A stretch of 64,000 bases of DNA from Epiperipatus broadwayi (taxonomy: Eukaryota > Onychophora > Udeonychophora > Euonychophora > Peripatidae). Of the stretch, positions 12,801-22,292 are shown one piece after another. The notes beneath the pieces are model-generated. The model had not been told where the DNA came from, did not search any database, and saw only the letters and a list, made by a program, of their open reading frames with translations. The stretch lies in the NCBI GenBank assembly GCA_028023455.1, contig JAQFVV010000182.1:744001-808000 (forward strand), given 5' to 3'. Numbering within the stretch: position 1 is the stretch's first letter; each line of letters starts with the position of its first letter. A program made the translations under genes and the position numbers.

Positions 12801-13140
12801 TAAAAAAAAAATGGTAAAATTAATAAATAGGACACAAAATAGAGTGATATGCGGCAAAAAAAGGTTAAAAGTAATATATACATCATGAATAATTAACTAA
12901 AATTGGATGCAAAATAGGAAAATGTAAGATAAATATCACTACAAAATTAATAAGTAAAAACTGCGAGTCCACAAATCCTGAAAAAAAAAAATTAATAAAT
13001 AGGACACAAAATAGAGTGATATGCGGCAAAAAAAAAAAGTTAAAAGTAATATAAGCATCATGAATAATTAACTAAAATTGGACGCAAAATAGGAAAATGT
13101 AAGATAAATATCACTACCAAATTAATAAGTCATCTTAAAA
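12801..13140. repeat. 172-bp tandem duplication inside the Merlin element
   Basis: The block with GGACACAAAATAGAGTGATA followed by ATGCGGCAAAAAAA, CATCATGAATAATTAAC and AATAGGAAAATGTAAGATAA occurs twice. GACACAAAAT starts at 12831 and 13003. A third partial copy of the last part lies at about 13973-14050, on the other side of the 129-bp array. Confidence 0.85.
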
Positions 13141-14290
13141 GTACTATATAAATTTTAAAAAACTTATCATAAAGTGAAAACTGCGAATCTACAAATAACT
13201 GCGAGTCTACAAATATTAATTTTCTTTTTTAAAAACCGTATTTTAAAGTGCGAGTCCTGAAGTAATAATTCTGCAAGTATTCAAATAATTTTGTCGTTTT
13301 AAAAAAACCTATCATAAAGTGAAAACTGCGAGTCTACAAATATTAATTTTGTCTTTTTTAAAAAACGTATAAAGTGCGAGTCCAGAAGTAATAATTCTGC
13401 AAGTATTCAAATAATAATTTTGTCATCTTAAAAAAACCTATCATAAAGTGAAAACTGCGAGTCTACAAATATTAATTTTGTCTTTTTTAAAAAACGTATA
13501 AAGTGCGAGTCCTGAATTAATAATTCTGCAAGTATTCAAATAATAATTTTGTCATCTTAAAAAAACCTATCATAAAGTGAAAACTGCGAGTCTACAAATA
13601 TTAATTTTATCTTTTATAAAAAACGTATAAAGTGCGAGTCCTGAATTAATAATTCTGCAAGTATTCAAATAATAATTTTGTCGTCTTAAAAAAACCTATC
13701 ATAAAGTGAAAACTGCGAGTCTACAAATATTAATTTTGTCTTTTTTAAAAAACGTATAAAGTGCGAGTCCTGAATTAATAATTCTGCAAGTATTCATAAA
13801 GTGAAAACTGCGAGTCTACAGATATTAATTTTCTTTTTTAAAAAATGTATCTTAAAGTGTGAGTCCTGAAGTAATAATTCTGCAAGTATTCAAATAATTT
13901 TGTCGTCTTAAAAAAACCTATCATAAAGTGAAAACTGCGAGTCTACAAATATTAATTTTGTCTTTTTTAAAAAATGCAAAATAGAAAAATGTAAGATAAA
14001 TAAACGCAAAATAGAAAATAGGAAAATGTAAGATAAATATCACTACAAAATTAATGTCATCTTAAAAGTACTATATAAATTTAAAAAAACCTATCATAAA
14101 GGAAAACTGCGAATCTACAAATAACTGTGAGTCTACAAATATTAATTTTGTATTACTTTAAAAAACGTGTCATAAAGTGCGAGTCCAGAAGCAATAATTC
14201 TGCAAGTATTCAAATAATTTTGTCTTTTTTAAAAAAAACACATCATAAAGTGAAAACTGTGAGTCCACAAATCATAATTAATCATAATTC
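13141..14290. repeat. 129-bp tandem array inside the Merlin element
   Basis: The unit consists of CATAAAGTGAAAACTGCGAG, a TCTACAAATATTAATTTTGTC part, an AACGTATAAAGTGCGAGTCC part and an AATTCTGCAAGTATTC part. TCATAAAGTG starts at 13312, 13441, 13570, 13699, 13794 (deleted unit) and 13921, giving steps of 129, 129, 129, 95 and 127. Degenerate units lie on both sides. It occupies the non-coding side beyond the transposase stop. I see no coding potential in it. Confidence 0.9.
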
Positions 14291-14424
14291 AGTCATCTTA
14301 AAAGTACTATATAAATGTATGAATTTTTTTTTAGTGGAAATAACTACAAATAAAAACTACTGTAATTTATAAGGAAAATAAAAGATGAATATCACAACAA
14401 AATGCGTACTTACCCAAATAACGA

Positions 14425-15318
14425 TTACTGCGGTGGACTGAACTGGCTTATATGTTGTAGAATTGCACCAAAATTACCATCTTTGTAGGTACGCCTCCAC
14501 ATAAACTCCGTCAAATAGCAGTCTAAGTGTTGACGTGCAGTTCCTCTGTGCTTCTTATTCCTCCATTTGACTAAACCCCACAACCTTTCAATATTTTGCA
14601 TGTGAACGCCAGTTGTGGGGTCTACAAAATTATACGTGTGGTTAACTCGATGGTGCTCGTATCCAGCCAGCTCCAATTCTTCTGTTTTATATCCTTTCCA
14701 GCAATCGCTATAAATAGTAGTGCCTTGGTGCACATTCTCCAAAATGGCTTGCATGAGACTGGACACACTTCTATCTGCAACGGCTATTATAAAACATTCA
14801 TCTGTTTCTCTGCAGATACCGCCAAATACCCATTGCTGTGAAAGTACTCTGCCGGCATTGTTCTTACGTTTGGAGAATAGAGTTTCGTCTATTTCCACAA
14901 TTGTGTTAGGGCCTCCGATTTTCCGCCTTTCATTATGTAACAGCTTCCATGCACATACTTCACAGAGATAATTGTTCCAGTCAATCACAGTCTTGTCTGC
15001 CATTTCTAACTGGTCAGCACAAAATAGGATAGATGTTAATTCTCTGGACAAACAATATATAAAACGGAGAGCCATTACGAAGGATATTCTGGAGCCTTCA
15101 AACCACGCGCCTTTTCTTATGGGAGTTTTTTTCAGACAATCTTTCAAATTGCACCACCACTGTTTTTCAGTACCATGGATGTACTTCTTCATCTCATGGC
15201 CATTTTTGCACAATTTCACGTGGTGTAAAACTCCTTCTTGTTGGAAGAAAGCTATTGCCTCTTCTTCACATTTTGGGAGATCCCACAACTTCAGATCTCT
15301 TGTTTCAATATTAGCCAT
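14425..15318 (-). CDS. Merlin transposase (ISXO2-like / IS1595-type DDE domain)
   Basis: An intact frame of 297 residues, close to the usual length for Merlin transposases. The N-terminal part has a zinc-ribbon-like set (C37, H41, C56, C61) followed by a KGAWFEGSRIS segment (70-79) typical of ISXO2-like transposases. The catalytic triad is readable: D144 in VEIDETLF, D205 in IYSDCWKGY and E244 in NIERLWGLVKWR. The enzyme would cut at the element's terminal repeats and reinsert it elsewhere with an 8-9 bp duplication. It is the only gene in the element and starts at the first ATG after an AT-rich leader. No frameshift or stop is seen, so it is potentially functional. Promoter and expression cannot be judged. 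Family assignment is confident; activity is inference. Confidence 0.93.
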   Translation of the reverse strand: MANIETRDLKLWDLPKCEEEAIAFFQQEGVLHHVKLCKNGHEMKKYIHGTEKQWWCNLKDCLKKTPIRKGAWFEGSRISFVMALRFIYCLSRELTSILFCADQLEMADKTVIDWNNYLCEVCAWKLLHNERRKIGGPNTIVEIDETLFSKRKNNAGRVLSQQWVFGGICRETDECFIIAVADRSVSSLMQAILENVHQGTTIYSDCWKGYKTEELELAGYEHHRVNHTYNFVDPTTGVHMQNIERLWGLVKWRNKKHRGTARQHLDCYLTEFMWRRTYKDGNFGAILQHISQFSPPQ

Positions 15319-15566
15319 TTCTAAATTGAATTAATAAAATATAAAATACATCCACTTAATATCATAGAAGAAATAACATGTAAATTACTTACAATTGTTG
15401 AGAAAGTAATGATTTCTTTTTAAAAAATGGTAAAAAAATTGCTGAACTATTAAAACACTGAAAATGAAATCACTGAAAAAAAACGCTGCTGCACTGAAAA
15501 AAATGATGCAACAAATAGGAAGAAATCCACTTTTAAATCTCGTGGGTCGAAAAAAATCTCGTGGAT

Positions 15567-15838
15567 GAAAAAATCAAATCTCTCGAATTAGCCATATCAG
15601 CGTCTTCATTGCCATGACAACGTTCATGTGTTCTTCCGACGATGCAAAGATCGGATAATTACAGCTGTATGCCTTCAGGCTTATGATGTCATAGCAAGGT
15701 AACAAAAAATCAAATCTCTAGAATTAGTCATGTCAGTCTCTTCATTGCCATGACAACGTTCATGTGTTCTTCCGACGACACAAATATCGGATAATTACAG
15801 TTGTGTGCCTTCAGGCTAATTACATCATAGCAAGGTAA
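15567..15838. repeat. 136-bp tandem duplication at the right end of the Merlin element
   Basis: Two copies start near 15567 and 15703. Each holds TCAAATCTCT, then TTCATTGCCATGACAACGTT, GTGTTCTTCCGACGA and the inner TIR sequence (CCTTCAGGCT...CATAGCAAGGTAA). The inner half of the TIR is therefore present twice at the right end, which may give the transposase two binding sites. Confidence 0.88.
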
Positions 15839-15851
15839 ATACTGGATTATG
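15805..15851 (-). repeat. Right terminal inverted repeat of Merlin element
   Basis: Reverse complement of the left TIR with scattered mismatches. The element ends before the second copy of CTTTTGTC. Confidence 0.85.
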
Positions 15852-15859
15852 CTTTTGTC
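15852..15859. repeat. Right 8-bp target-site duplication of the Merlin element
   Basis: CTTTTGTC, identical to 12505-12512. Confidence 0.85.
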
Positions 15860-16397
15860 CAGTTGAAATATTTGATAAAAAAAAAAAAGAAACAAAATTA
15901 CTTATCTACTAAAAATATAATTGCCTTCAGGCTTTTCTTAAATTTAGAACAATGAGTTTGTAGAGAAAAATATCTAGTAAAACTTTTGATTTTAAAAATT
16001 ATGTGTTTGTTGGAACTTTTAAATATTTCCATTTCCTTTTCTTTTTACAAGCATTTAACAAAAAAAAATATATAAATACAGATTACACATAAACAATTTT
16101 GCGTTTATTTAAAAAAAAAAAAAGAACATAAAAACATACTAAAAATTTATTATAAGCATATAGCTAATATGCTAACACTTCAAATTATAAATTATAAGTC
16201 TTAACTATTGGCTTTTCTTGTGTGTGCGAGTATATGATATATCCATAGACATCTCTCACTTATTTTATAACCTGACTTAATTTTAACTTATATAGATAGT
16301 ATGACACACCCTTTAATGGCTTTATTACGTATTTTCAGCCATTTGCTTACATAATACCATTTTATGCTTGGCCATATGAAGTGTGTACCTGTCATAA
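15860..16397. other. AT-rich stretch, nothing seen
   Basis: No gene or repeat boundary was recognised between the Merlin element and fold-back family D. Confidence 0.55.
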
Positions 16398-16493
16398 TAT
16401 ATATATATGGAGCATATCAATAGCTCAAACAAGCTCTTATTGATAAGTGTGGTAAGAAAAAAATATTTAAAATATCTATCTAGAATATTCCTA

Positions 16494-16539
16494 TCCTCAG
16501 ACCAATTGTTTTCAAGCTTTTGGCTCACCTCAGCGAGGA
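16494..16539 (-). ncRNA. Hammerhead-type ribozyme candidate, family D left arm
   Basis: Minus strand, 46 nt. Stem I is TCCTCG/TGAGGA (6 bp with one G-T). The core is CTGAGGT instead of CTGANGA (A9 changed to U). Stem II is GAGC/GCTT with loop CAAAA, followed by GAAA. Stem III is the nearly self-complementary AACAATTGGT, then C as the cleavage base (GUC). All parts are in the order of a type I hammerhead. The A9 change occurs in both copies, so it was in the parent element. Activity is uncertain. Confidence 0.6.
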
Positions 16540-16718
16540 GCTAGAACATTCAGACACTAGATCTAAAATATCACTCAACATCCATCACTTACTTAATACG
16601 TAACTATTGAGTAAAAAATCTGACCTTTTCAAACATAAAAATGTATTTAAATCTAGCTATCTAAATAAGTTCTAGCTTTTGAGTTGATATTTTAGATCTA
16701 GTGTCTGAATATTCTAGA

Positions 16719-16764
16719 ACATGACTGAGGTGAGCCAAAAGCTTGAAACCAATTGGTCTGGGGA
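16719..16764 (+). ncRNA. Hammerhead-type ribozyme candidate, family D right arm
   Basis: Plus-strand partner of 16494-16539, with the same CTGAGGT core, stem II GAGC/GCTT, GAAA, a perfectly self-complementary stem III ACCAATTGGT and a GTC cleavage triplet. Stem I has decayed on its 5' side (ACATGA against TGGGGA), so cis cleavage is unlikely. Confidence 0.5.
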
Positions 16765-16935
16765 TAGAAATATTCTAGATAGAGATTTTGAATATTTTTC
16801 TCTTATCATACTTATCAATAGGAATATTTTAGATAGAGATTTTAAATATTTTTCTCTTATCATACTTATCAATAAGAGCTTGTTTGAGCTATTGGTACAC
16901 TCTCTATATTACATATTTGTAAATACAAGCTTATA

Positions 16936-18282
16936 AAAACAATGTCACATAATATATGATTTACTTTATTGATTATTAATATATGTATAAGGAGTGCATC
17001 ATTTTTTGAACTTTAATCTTTTAACCGCTAATTATATTATTGGCCGAGTGAGTTAAAAATCAAAACGTTTAATTGGCCAATTCACAAACTGAAGACAAAG
17101 TCAATTGTCAAAATATATTCAGCTTTTAATATGATATTTACTTTAGATTCGTTTGTAGAAAAAATATATTAATAATTTGTCAGGTTATGAAAGTGAACGA
17201 AAGTTTATTCAAAAATAAATTTCTATTTATTTATTGTAGAAATATTTGATATCGGCAAAATAAAAGCAAAAGTTAGTAACGAATTGAAAAGAGTTGCTGA
17301 CGTAAATTTTTTTTTTCAGTTTTACGTTACGAAAAAGTAAATATTTTTTTTGCTAAAATCTTAAATATTTTTACTAAAATCTTAAATATTTTTCTAAAAT
17401 AATTTTGTTTTTTAGCATATTTTATGAAAATGATTTGTAATTTGTCAAAAAATACTTTTATAATGGTCTAAAACATTTATTTATCATTTTCGAAATGAAA
17501 ATCTTAGCGTTTTTCTTTGATTAGGCGGTTTCTTTGTCCTTGACAGCCAATCAGAATATCTTTGATGGCTAAGAGCCAATGAACATCAAGCTTTCTTCTT
17601 TGTTAAGCTTTACCGGAAGTTTTATTAATTTTTTACTTGTAAAATAATTAAAGAGATGGCAGCATCTTACAGAACTTTTAAAAACCTTTCCAATGATTAT
17701 ATATTCTCTATTGTAGCATTAAAAATGACAAAATTAGAGTGACGTCAATCGTATGCGAGGCATCTCGTAAGAATCAGGCTAAAGATTAATGGTATGTTTA
17801 CTTTTTCATTTAAAATGGTAGTATGTCATATGATCACTTTTTTTTAATTGTCTTTTTGCAAAATTCTTCTTTATATTTTATGATGTTAATCTTGATTTTA
17901 GTAAAAATGCCAGAATTTCTTCTAATTACTTAAATAACATTTCTTTTAGTTCCAAAATGTCATTTTAAATATTTGAAACAATTATTATTATTTACTATTA
18001 AATTTTTTTAACATTTCATAATTTTAATTCACTATATTATTATTAACTTTTTTCATACTATTTTACAAAATTCCAAATATTCAATTCTTTTAAATAAGTC
18101 ATTTTAAATTATTTTCACTTTTTTTTTTCTGTAGAGCTTGCTTTGTCTTATAAGAAATTAGCTAAATTGTTGTAGCCATTGATATTTTCCATAATTGTTT
18201 CTAATAGAATATATATTATTTTTAAGCAATATTAGTCAACTCTGAGGCATCTTTAAAATATTTTAAAAGTTCTAAATAAATT
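16936..18282. other. AT-rich stretch, nothing certain
   Basis: No recognisable gene. A slightly GC-richer patch at about 17510-17640 has no motif I recognise. Confidence 0.5.
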
Positions 18283-18522
18283 CAATAATAATAAAGTTGT
18301 TCTAACACACATATAACGTAAAACTGTATAAATTAATAAATTAATTATAGTCAACAAAAATGGCTAAGCACTTTCAAGAAAGTGTATTTCTCATAATCAT
18401 AGTCTGTTATGACTCTCTCATTGGAATCATTATATATGTACAATATGCAAACTTTACGCAAATGAGTCTATTAGCCAATCTTTTGGATATAGCAAAACAT
18501 GATTCTTTGCAATTAATGGTGA
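18283..18522 (-). repeat. Left inverted terminal repeat of PLE
   Basis: Reverse complement of 19022-19264. It includes antisense codons of the GIY-YIG C terminus and a stem-loop (CTTTC...GAAAG type) around 18369-18393. Confidence 0.85.
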
Positions 18523-18636
18523 CCTTACATTTAACATTGTGTCTCTTAGTGCAAAAACAATATAGTTTATAGTAAGAATAGACATTTTATTAATAATATA
18601 GGAATACACAGAGTTGGAGATAACAAGCCTTGGCTG

Positions 18637-19077
18637 TTGTTGCCTTATGTACCCTCTTTGCATAGGACATTTTATAGCACTTTCTCTACAGAGTTTCGTT
18701 TGAGCTTTCATACACCTCTCTCAACTAATAGGCTTATTAACAATACTAAAGACTCCATAGATCCTGATAAGACCCCACAGGCTGTATATAACATTGCATG
18801 GCCTCACAATGGATGCAAAGCCTCATACTACGGTGAGACCACAGCCTCGATAGCTACTAGGTTGTTGCAGCATAAGTATAGATATAATAAGTCACCTACT
18901 AACCCAGAATGGACTTCAGTTTTTGCACAATATCAAAAAATATTTGGACCCAAGTTCGAATCTGCTTTTGCAAAATTGGTTTGTACTGAGAGGCAAGCTT
19001 ACCTCATAGAGGAAGACTTCTTCACCATTAATTGCAAAGAATCATGTTTTGCTATATCCAAAAGATGGGCTAATTGA
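18637..19077 (+). pseudogene. PLE polyprotein C terminus: linker plus GIY-YIG endonuclease
   Basis: A frame of 146 residues. The N-terminal part, LPYVPSLHRTF (2-12) through LSTNRLINNTKD, has the look of the linker between reverse transcriptase and endonuclease in PLEs. The GIY-YIG module follows: AVYNIAW (49-55), SYYGET (63-68), TRLLQH (74-79) and the late acidic RQAYLIEED (119-127) holding the catalytic Glu region. The module makes the target nick in PLE retrotransposition. No reverse-transcriptase motifs precede it because the upstream sequence is the inverted terminal repeat, so this is a 5'-truncated copy. Its last 18 codons lie inside the right terminal repeat. The frame itself has no stop, so the insertion is not very old. 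Confidence 0.8.
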
Positions 19078-19264
19078 CTCATTTGCATAAAGTTTGCATT
19101 TTGTACATATATAATGATTCCAATGAGAGAGTCTTAACATGCTATGATTATGAGAAATACACTTTCTCGAAAGGCTTAGCCATTTTAATTTGTTGACTAC
19201 AATTAATTTGTTAATTTATATAGTTTTACGTTATATGTGTGTTAGCACAACTTTATTATTATTG
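19022..19264 (+). repeat. Right inverted terminal repeat of PLE
   Basis: Contains the end of the GIY-YIG frame (stop at 19075-19077) and a 6-bp hairpin GAGAAA/TTTCTC at about 19152-19168, followed by GAAA and preceded by TGATTATGA. This resembles a hammerhead stem II and GAAA with a lengthened core. Confidence 0.8.
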
Positions 19265-19369
19265 TAATTGTCAAGCATAAAGGATAAATTCAATGTAGTA
19301 TTTCTTAAGATTAAAAAGTTTAAATTATTTTTATTCTTCTTGTTTTGCATGAACATTTATCATTCACCT

Positions 19370-19960
19370 CATTAACCAATGATTATTTCTTGGGTAAATC
19401 TGTTGTCATTACAATATTGAGAAGGTGTACAAAATTTTAGATGTGTGAAAATATGATCCATCTCTGCTGTCCTCATTTTGATGCTTAATTTAATCTTCTG
19501 AATTTTCTCAATATATATATATGATGTAGTTTTTCTTCTTAACAAAATTCAGACCTCTATATCTCTTTTATTTTCATTTCTCATTCCAAATTTATTCACA
19601 ACAATTTTCGATTCTAACATTAATTTTTTTCTGTCATTTTTAAAATGTTTTGATTTATTGATTAATCTATTTATAAATCCTCTACTTCTTTATAATCAGG
19701 ATGAAAACTCATTGGCACATAAATATGAATTATCTTCATTTTCTATTTTAAATTATTTGAATAAATTAATCTTAGTACTCTAATCTATCATTACTTACAT
19801 TTTGCTGTTTTTCCATTTTATTAGCAATGAATCCCACTGCATCTATTTTTTCAATAGCTGGATTTTATAGTAAAATACATTCCAATTTTTAAATTAATTG
19901 TTTTTCCCTTAGTTTTTATTCTGACTTTATCAAATCCAATAAGTCATATTTAACACTAAA
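19370..19960 (-). pseudogene. Decayed LINE (RTE-like) AP endonuclease domain
   Basis: Conceptual translation of the minus strand gives, in order but in different frames, DAVGFIANKMEKQ (about 19840), MKIIHIYVPMSFHPDYKEVE (about 19735-19680) and KFGMRNENKRDIE (about 19580). A further segment with MDHIF lies near 19455. This order matches GVGFIVNK, IIQVYAPTS.D.EIE.FY and the GM..RNE.G segment of RTE-clade LINE endonucleases. Several frameshifts and stops show an old relic. It may belong with the reverse-transcriptase relic family at 44.8-46.6 kb, which I cannot test here. Confidence 0.65.
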
Positions 19961-22292
19961 CTATTCTTCTAATTCTTTCAATTCTCTTTTATTTCAAAAT
20001 GATTTATATCTGTAAATGGCTAAATAAAAAAAACAGTGAATGGCAGTCTAAGTTGATAACCCAGAATTCTAAGCACTTGCTGCCTTTGATTATTGACTAT
20101 GGTTTTGTCTGCCAAATTTATGATTCCTGAAAATGAAGGACACTATTTATTTTTGACTATCATAAGTATAAATATAATAAAGAGAGTTAAGCATTTACAC
20201 ACAATACAAATATTCTTCCTTCAAGAAAACTTTTTTGATAATTCATTTAGAAACTATTATTTATTTAAGAAAGACCATAATACTTTTTTGGTTTTAAATT
20301 CAGACAAAAACATCAACAAATTTACAATGTTTGCTTATTCCAATTGGTGAGCAGTTTACTTAATGTTCATTTACCAAGAGAATAATTACTTGATAATAAC
20401 AACTGCATTGACAAAGTAGATATTAGAGAATTACTCTGCTCATTTTCTTTAGCAAACTCTCTGACATTTTGATGGTTTATTTAAAACCTCCTAGGAATAA
20501 AAGACCTTTTTTTTGGTTGATAGCAAAGTTTTTTAAAAAAAAGAACTAAAGGTGATATAACTTATAAATAATTCACTGCATGACTAATGCACCACAGTTT
20601 AAAGTTTCTTTCTTATTTTATTCTATAACTAAAAATAATAAGATACCCATTTACTGACTAATAATGAAATGTATATCTGAGTTGTCTATAGTTGTCTACT
20701 TGGGAAAAGTTCCTAAGTCTTTGTGGAACTTGAACAAATTTTCAGTTTTACTCATAGCTGTATAGTATATATATTAACTAAATTTACTTCACAAATACAC
20801 AGATATATGTAAATGATTTCTAATATGCTAGAAAATATATATATTTCCAATGTTTGCACATAGCTACTATATATGTATTAATGCGAATTAAATAAATTTA
20901 ATTTATAAATATTTTAATCTTTAATCGATGCTTATTTTTAAAATGTTAATATTCAATAAATATATAAATATTCTTAAAACATTTACTGTACATATTGTCT
21001 AAAATATATTAAATTTTTTTAATCCATATACATACTTTTAAACTTTATTAAATATCAAATATATCTATTAATGTTTATAAACTTTGCTCAAGAGGCTCTT
21101 TCTTTGAAATTTCTATTTTTACAACATTCATGTTTACAAGAAAATATCTCTAATTTCCCTTGCTACATTTACTTCAGTCACATGACAGATAAAATTTGAA
21201 GAAAATGAACTTTATGGAAATTGTTTATAAAGATATACCCTTATACACATAAATAGTACAAGATAGTGATTGAATGGAGAGAAGTTCTTTTGAGTATTTA
21301 AAAATTTAATAGATTTATTTGATCTTTAATAACGTTTATATATGGGTTAAAGTAATTCTAACAATTTTTAATTTAGTAGATTGATTTGAGATCATTTATA
21401 TATTTAGTGAATGACTATTGTTTAAAATAAGCATTGGTATAAAATGTGTTGTATTGTCTATATATATTTATTTTTACTAATATGTAGGTAATCTTATTGA
21501 ATATTTATTATGTAAGGTGTATATATAATACAAAGGTGCACAAAACTAAACTGAACATAATTCTTAAATTAATTACTCTAAGTAAAGTCTAAACAATCAA
21601 GCAGCCAAATCATCAAAGCTCACTTTACAAATTTTCATTATTATACTAAAATAATCGAGGTATCAAGCTCTCTAGTAAGTTCCTTTTACAGCTCACAACG
21701 TCATTCAATCAGCTGGCTGGGAGCCAACATTAATACTTAATACAATTTAGAAAGTTTAATAATTTTAAATACAAAATTTCGCAAATTTTAAAGTATGAAA
21801 TAATTATGATATATTCTTAACCTATTAAACATTTAAAATTTGCAGCAAATTTTTCCAATACAGAATTGGAATCAAAATTGCGACGTACAACGGCTTAAAT
21901 ATTAACTTTTTTAACAATAATTAAAATGCTGTATTATAATTCAAAAATGGTCAATACTAATAATACATTAATTAATTATAACAAACACAGTTTGAATAAT
22001 TTCACATTATCAGTCTTACTAACTTTAACTGCTGATATTTCTTTACCAGCATAAAGCTATAATGCGATTAAAATCTAAGCTGTTGTACGTTTGCTACTTA
22101 AAATGACCTGAGCTTTTACTTTGTATTGGAATACTATTGTTGGGCTTGTAGCCAACAAGTTTAGTGATGCTGATTGAATTGTTTGTTTAAACTATATTTG
22201 TTATACTTTCATGTAAATTTAATATCAATTTAATAACGCATGCGTTAAGAATAATTTTCTTCTACAAGATTACATGTATATAAATCCCTAAA
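19961..22292. other. AT-rich stretch without recognisable gene
   Basis: Only compositional open frames, for example 20093-20350. No repeat family member was recognised. Confidence 0.55.

Larger units (their letters stand above)
12513..15851 (-). mobile_element. Complete Merlin-superfamily DNA transposon (about 3.34 kb)
   Basis: Bounded by imperfect terminal inverted repeats of about 47 bp: left 12513-12559, right 15805-15851. They share the core CCAGTATTTACCTTGCTATG and AGCCTGAAGG. They are flanked by the 8-bp duplication CTTTTGTC. Inside, one intact transposase frame lies on the minus strand at 14425-15318, and the non-coding part holds two tandem repeat arrays. The intact frame, recognisable ends and identical TSD copies suggest recent insertion and possibly a still mobilisable copy. 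Merlin elements are eukaryotic relatives of bacterial IS1595/IS1016 elements and move by cut and paste. Confidence 0.9.
16398..16915. repeat. Fold-back repeat family D with hammerhead motif in each arm
   Basis: Inverted arms lie at about 16398-16581 and 16683-16915 and are joined by a spacer of about 100 bp. Shared blocks include AATAGCTCAAACAAGCTC (outer), ATCTAGAATATT, CCAATTGnTTTCAAGCTTTT and TAGATCTAGTGTCTGAA (inner). The right arm has an additional direct duplication (ATTTTTCTCTTATCATACTTATCAAT occurs twice, at about 16794 and 16849). The peptides readable in both arms are mirror products of the repeat and not evidence for a gene. Confidence 0.85.
18283..19264 (+). mobile_element. Penelope-like element 3' fragment between inverted terminal repeats
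   Basis: Arms of about 240 bp at 18283-18522 and 19022-19264 are reverse complements with few mismatches. Examples are CAATAATAATAAAGTTGT at the outer ends and CAATTAATGGTGA at the inner edge. The right arm contains the last 18 codons of the GIY-YIG frame plus its 3' flank. The left arm is therefore an inverted copy of the element's own 3' end. Inverted or tandem terminal repeats that include coding sequence are characteristic of PLEs. The reverse transcriptase is absent. Confidence 0.85.

Noticed and set aside
13141-14290. CRISPR-like regular array
   Set aside because: The unit repeats along its whole 129 bp with no unique spacers, and it lies inside a eukaryotic transposon.
16325-16936. 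Two related peptides encoded in opposite directions
   Set aside because: They are mirror translations of the two arms of fold-back family D.
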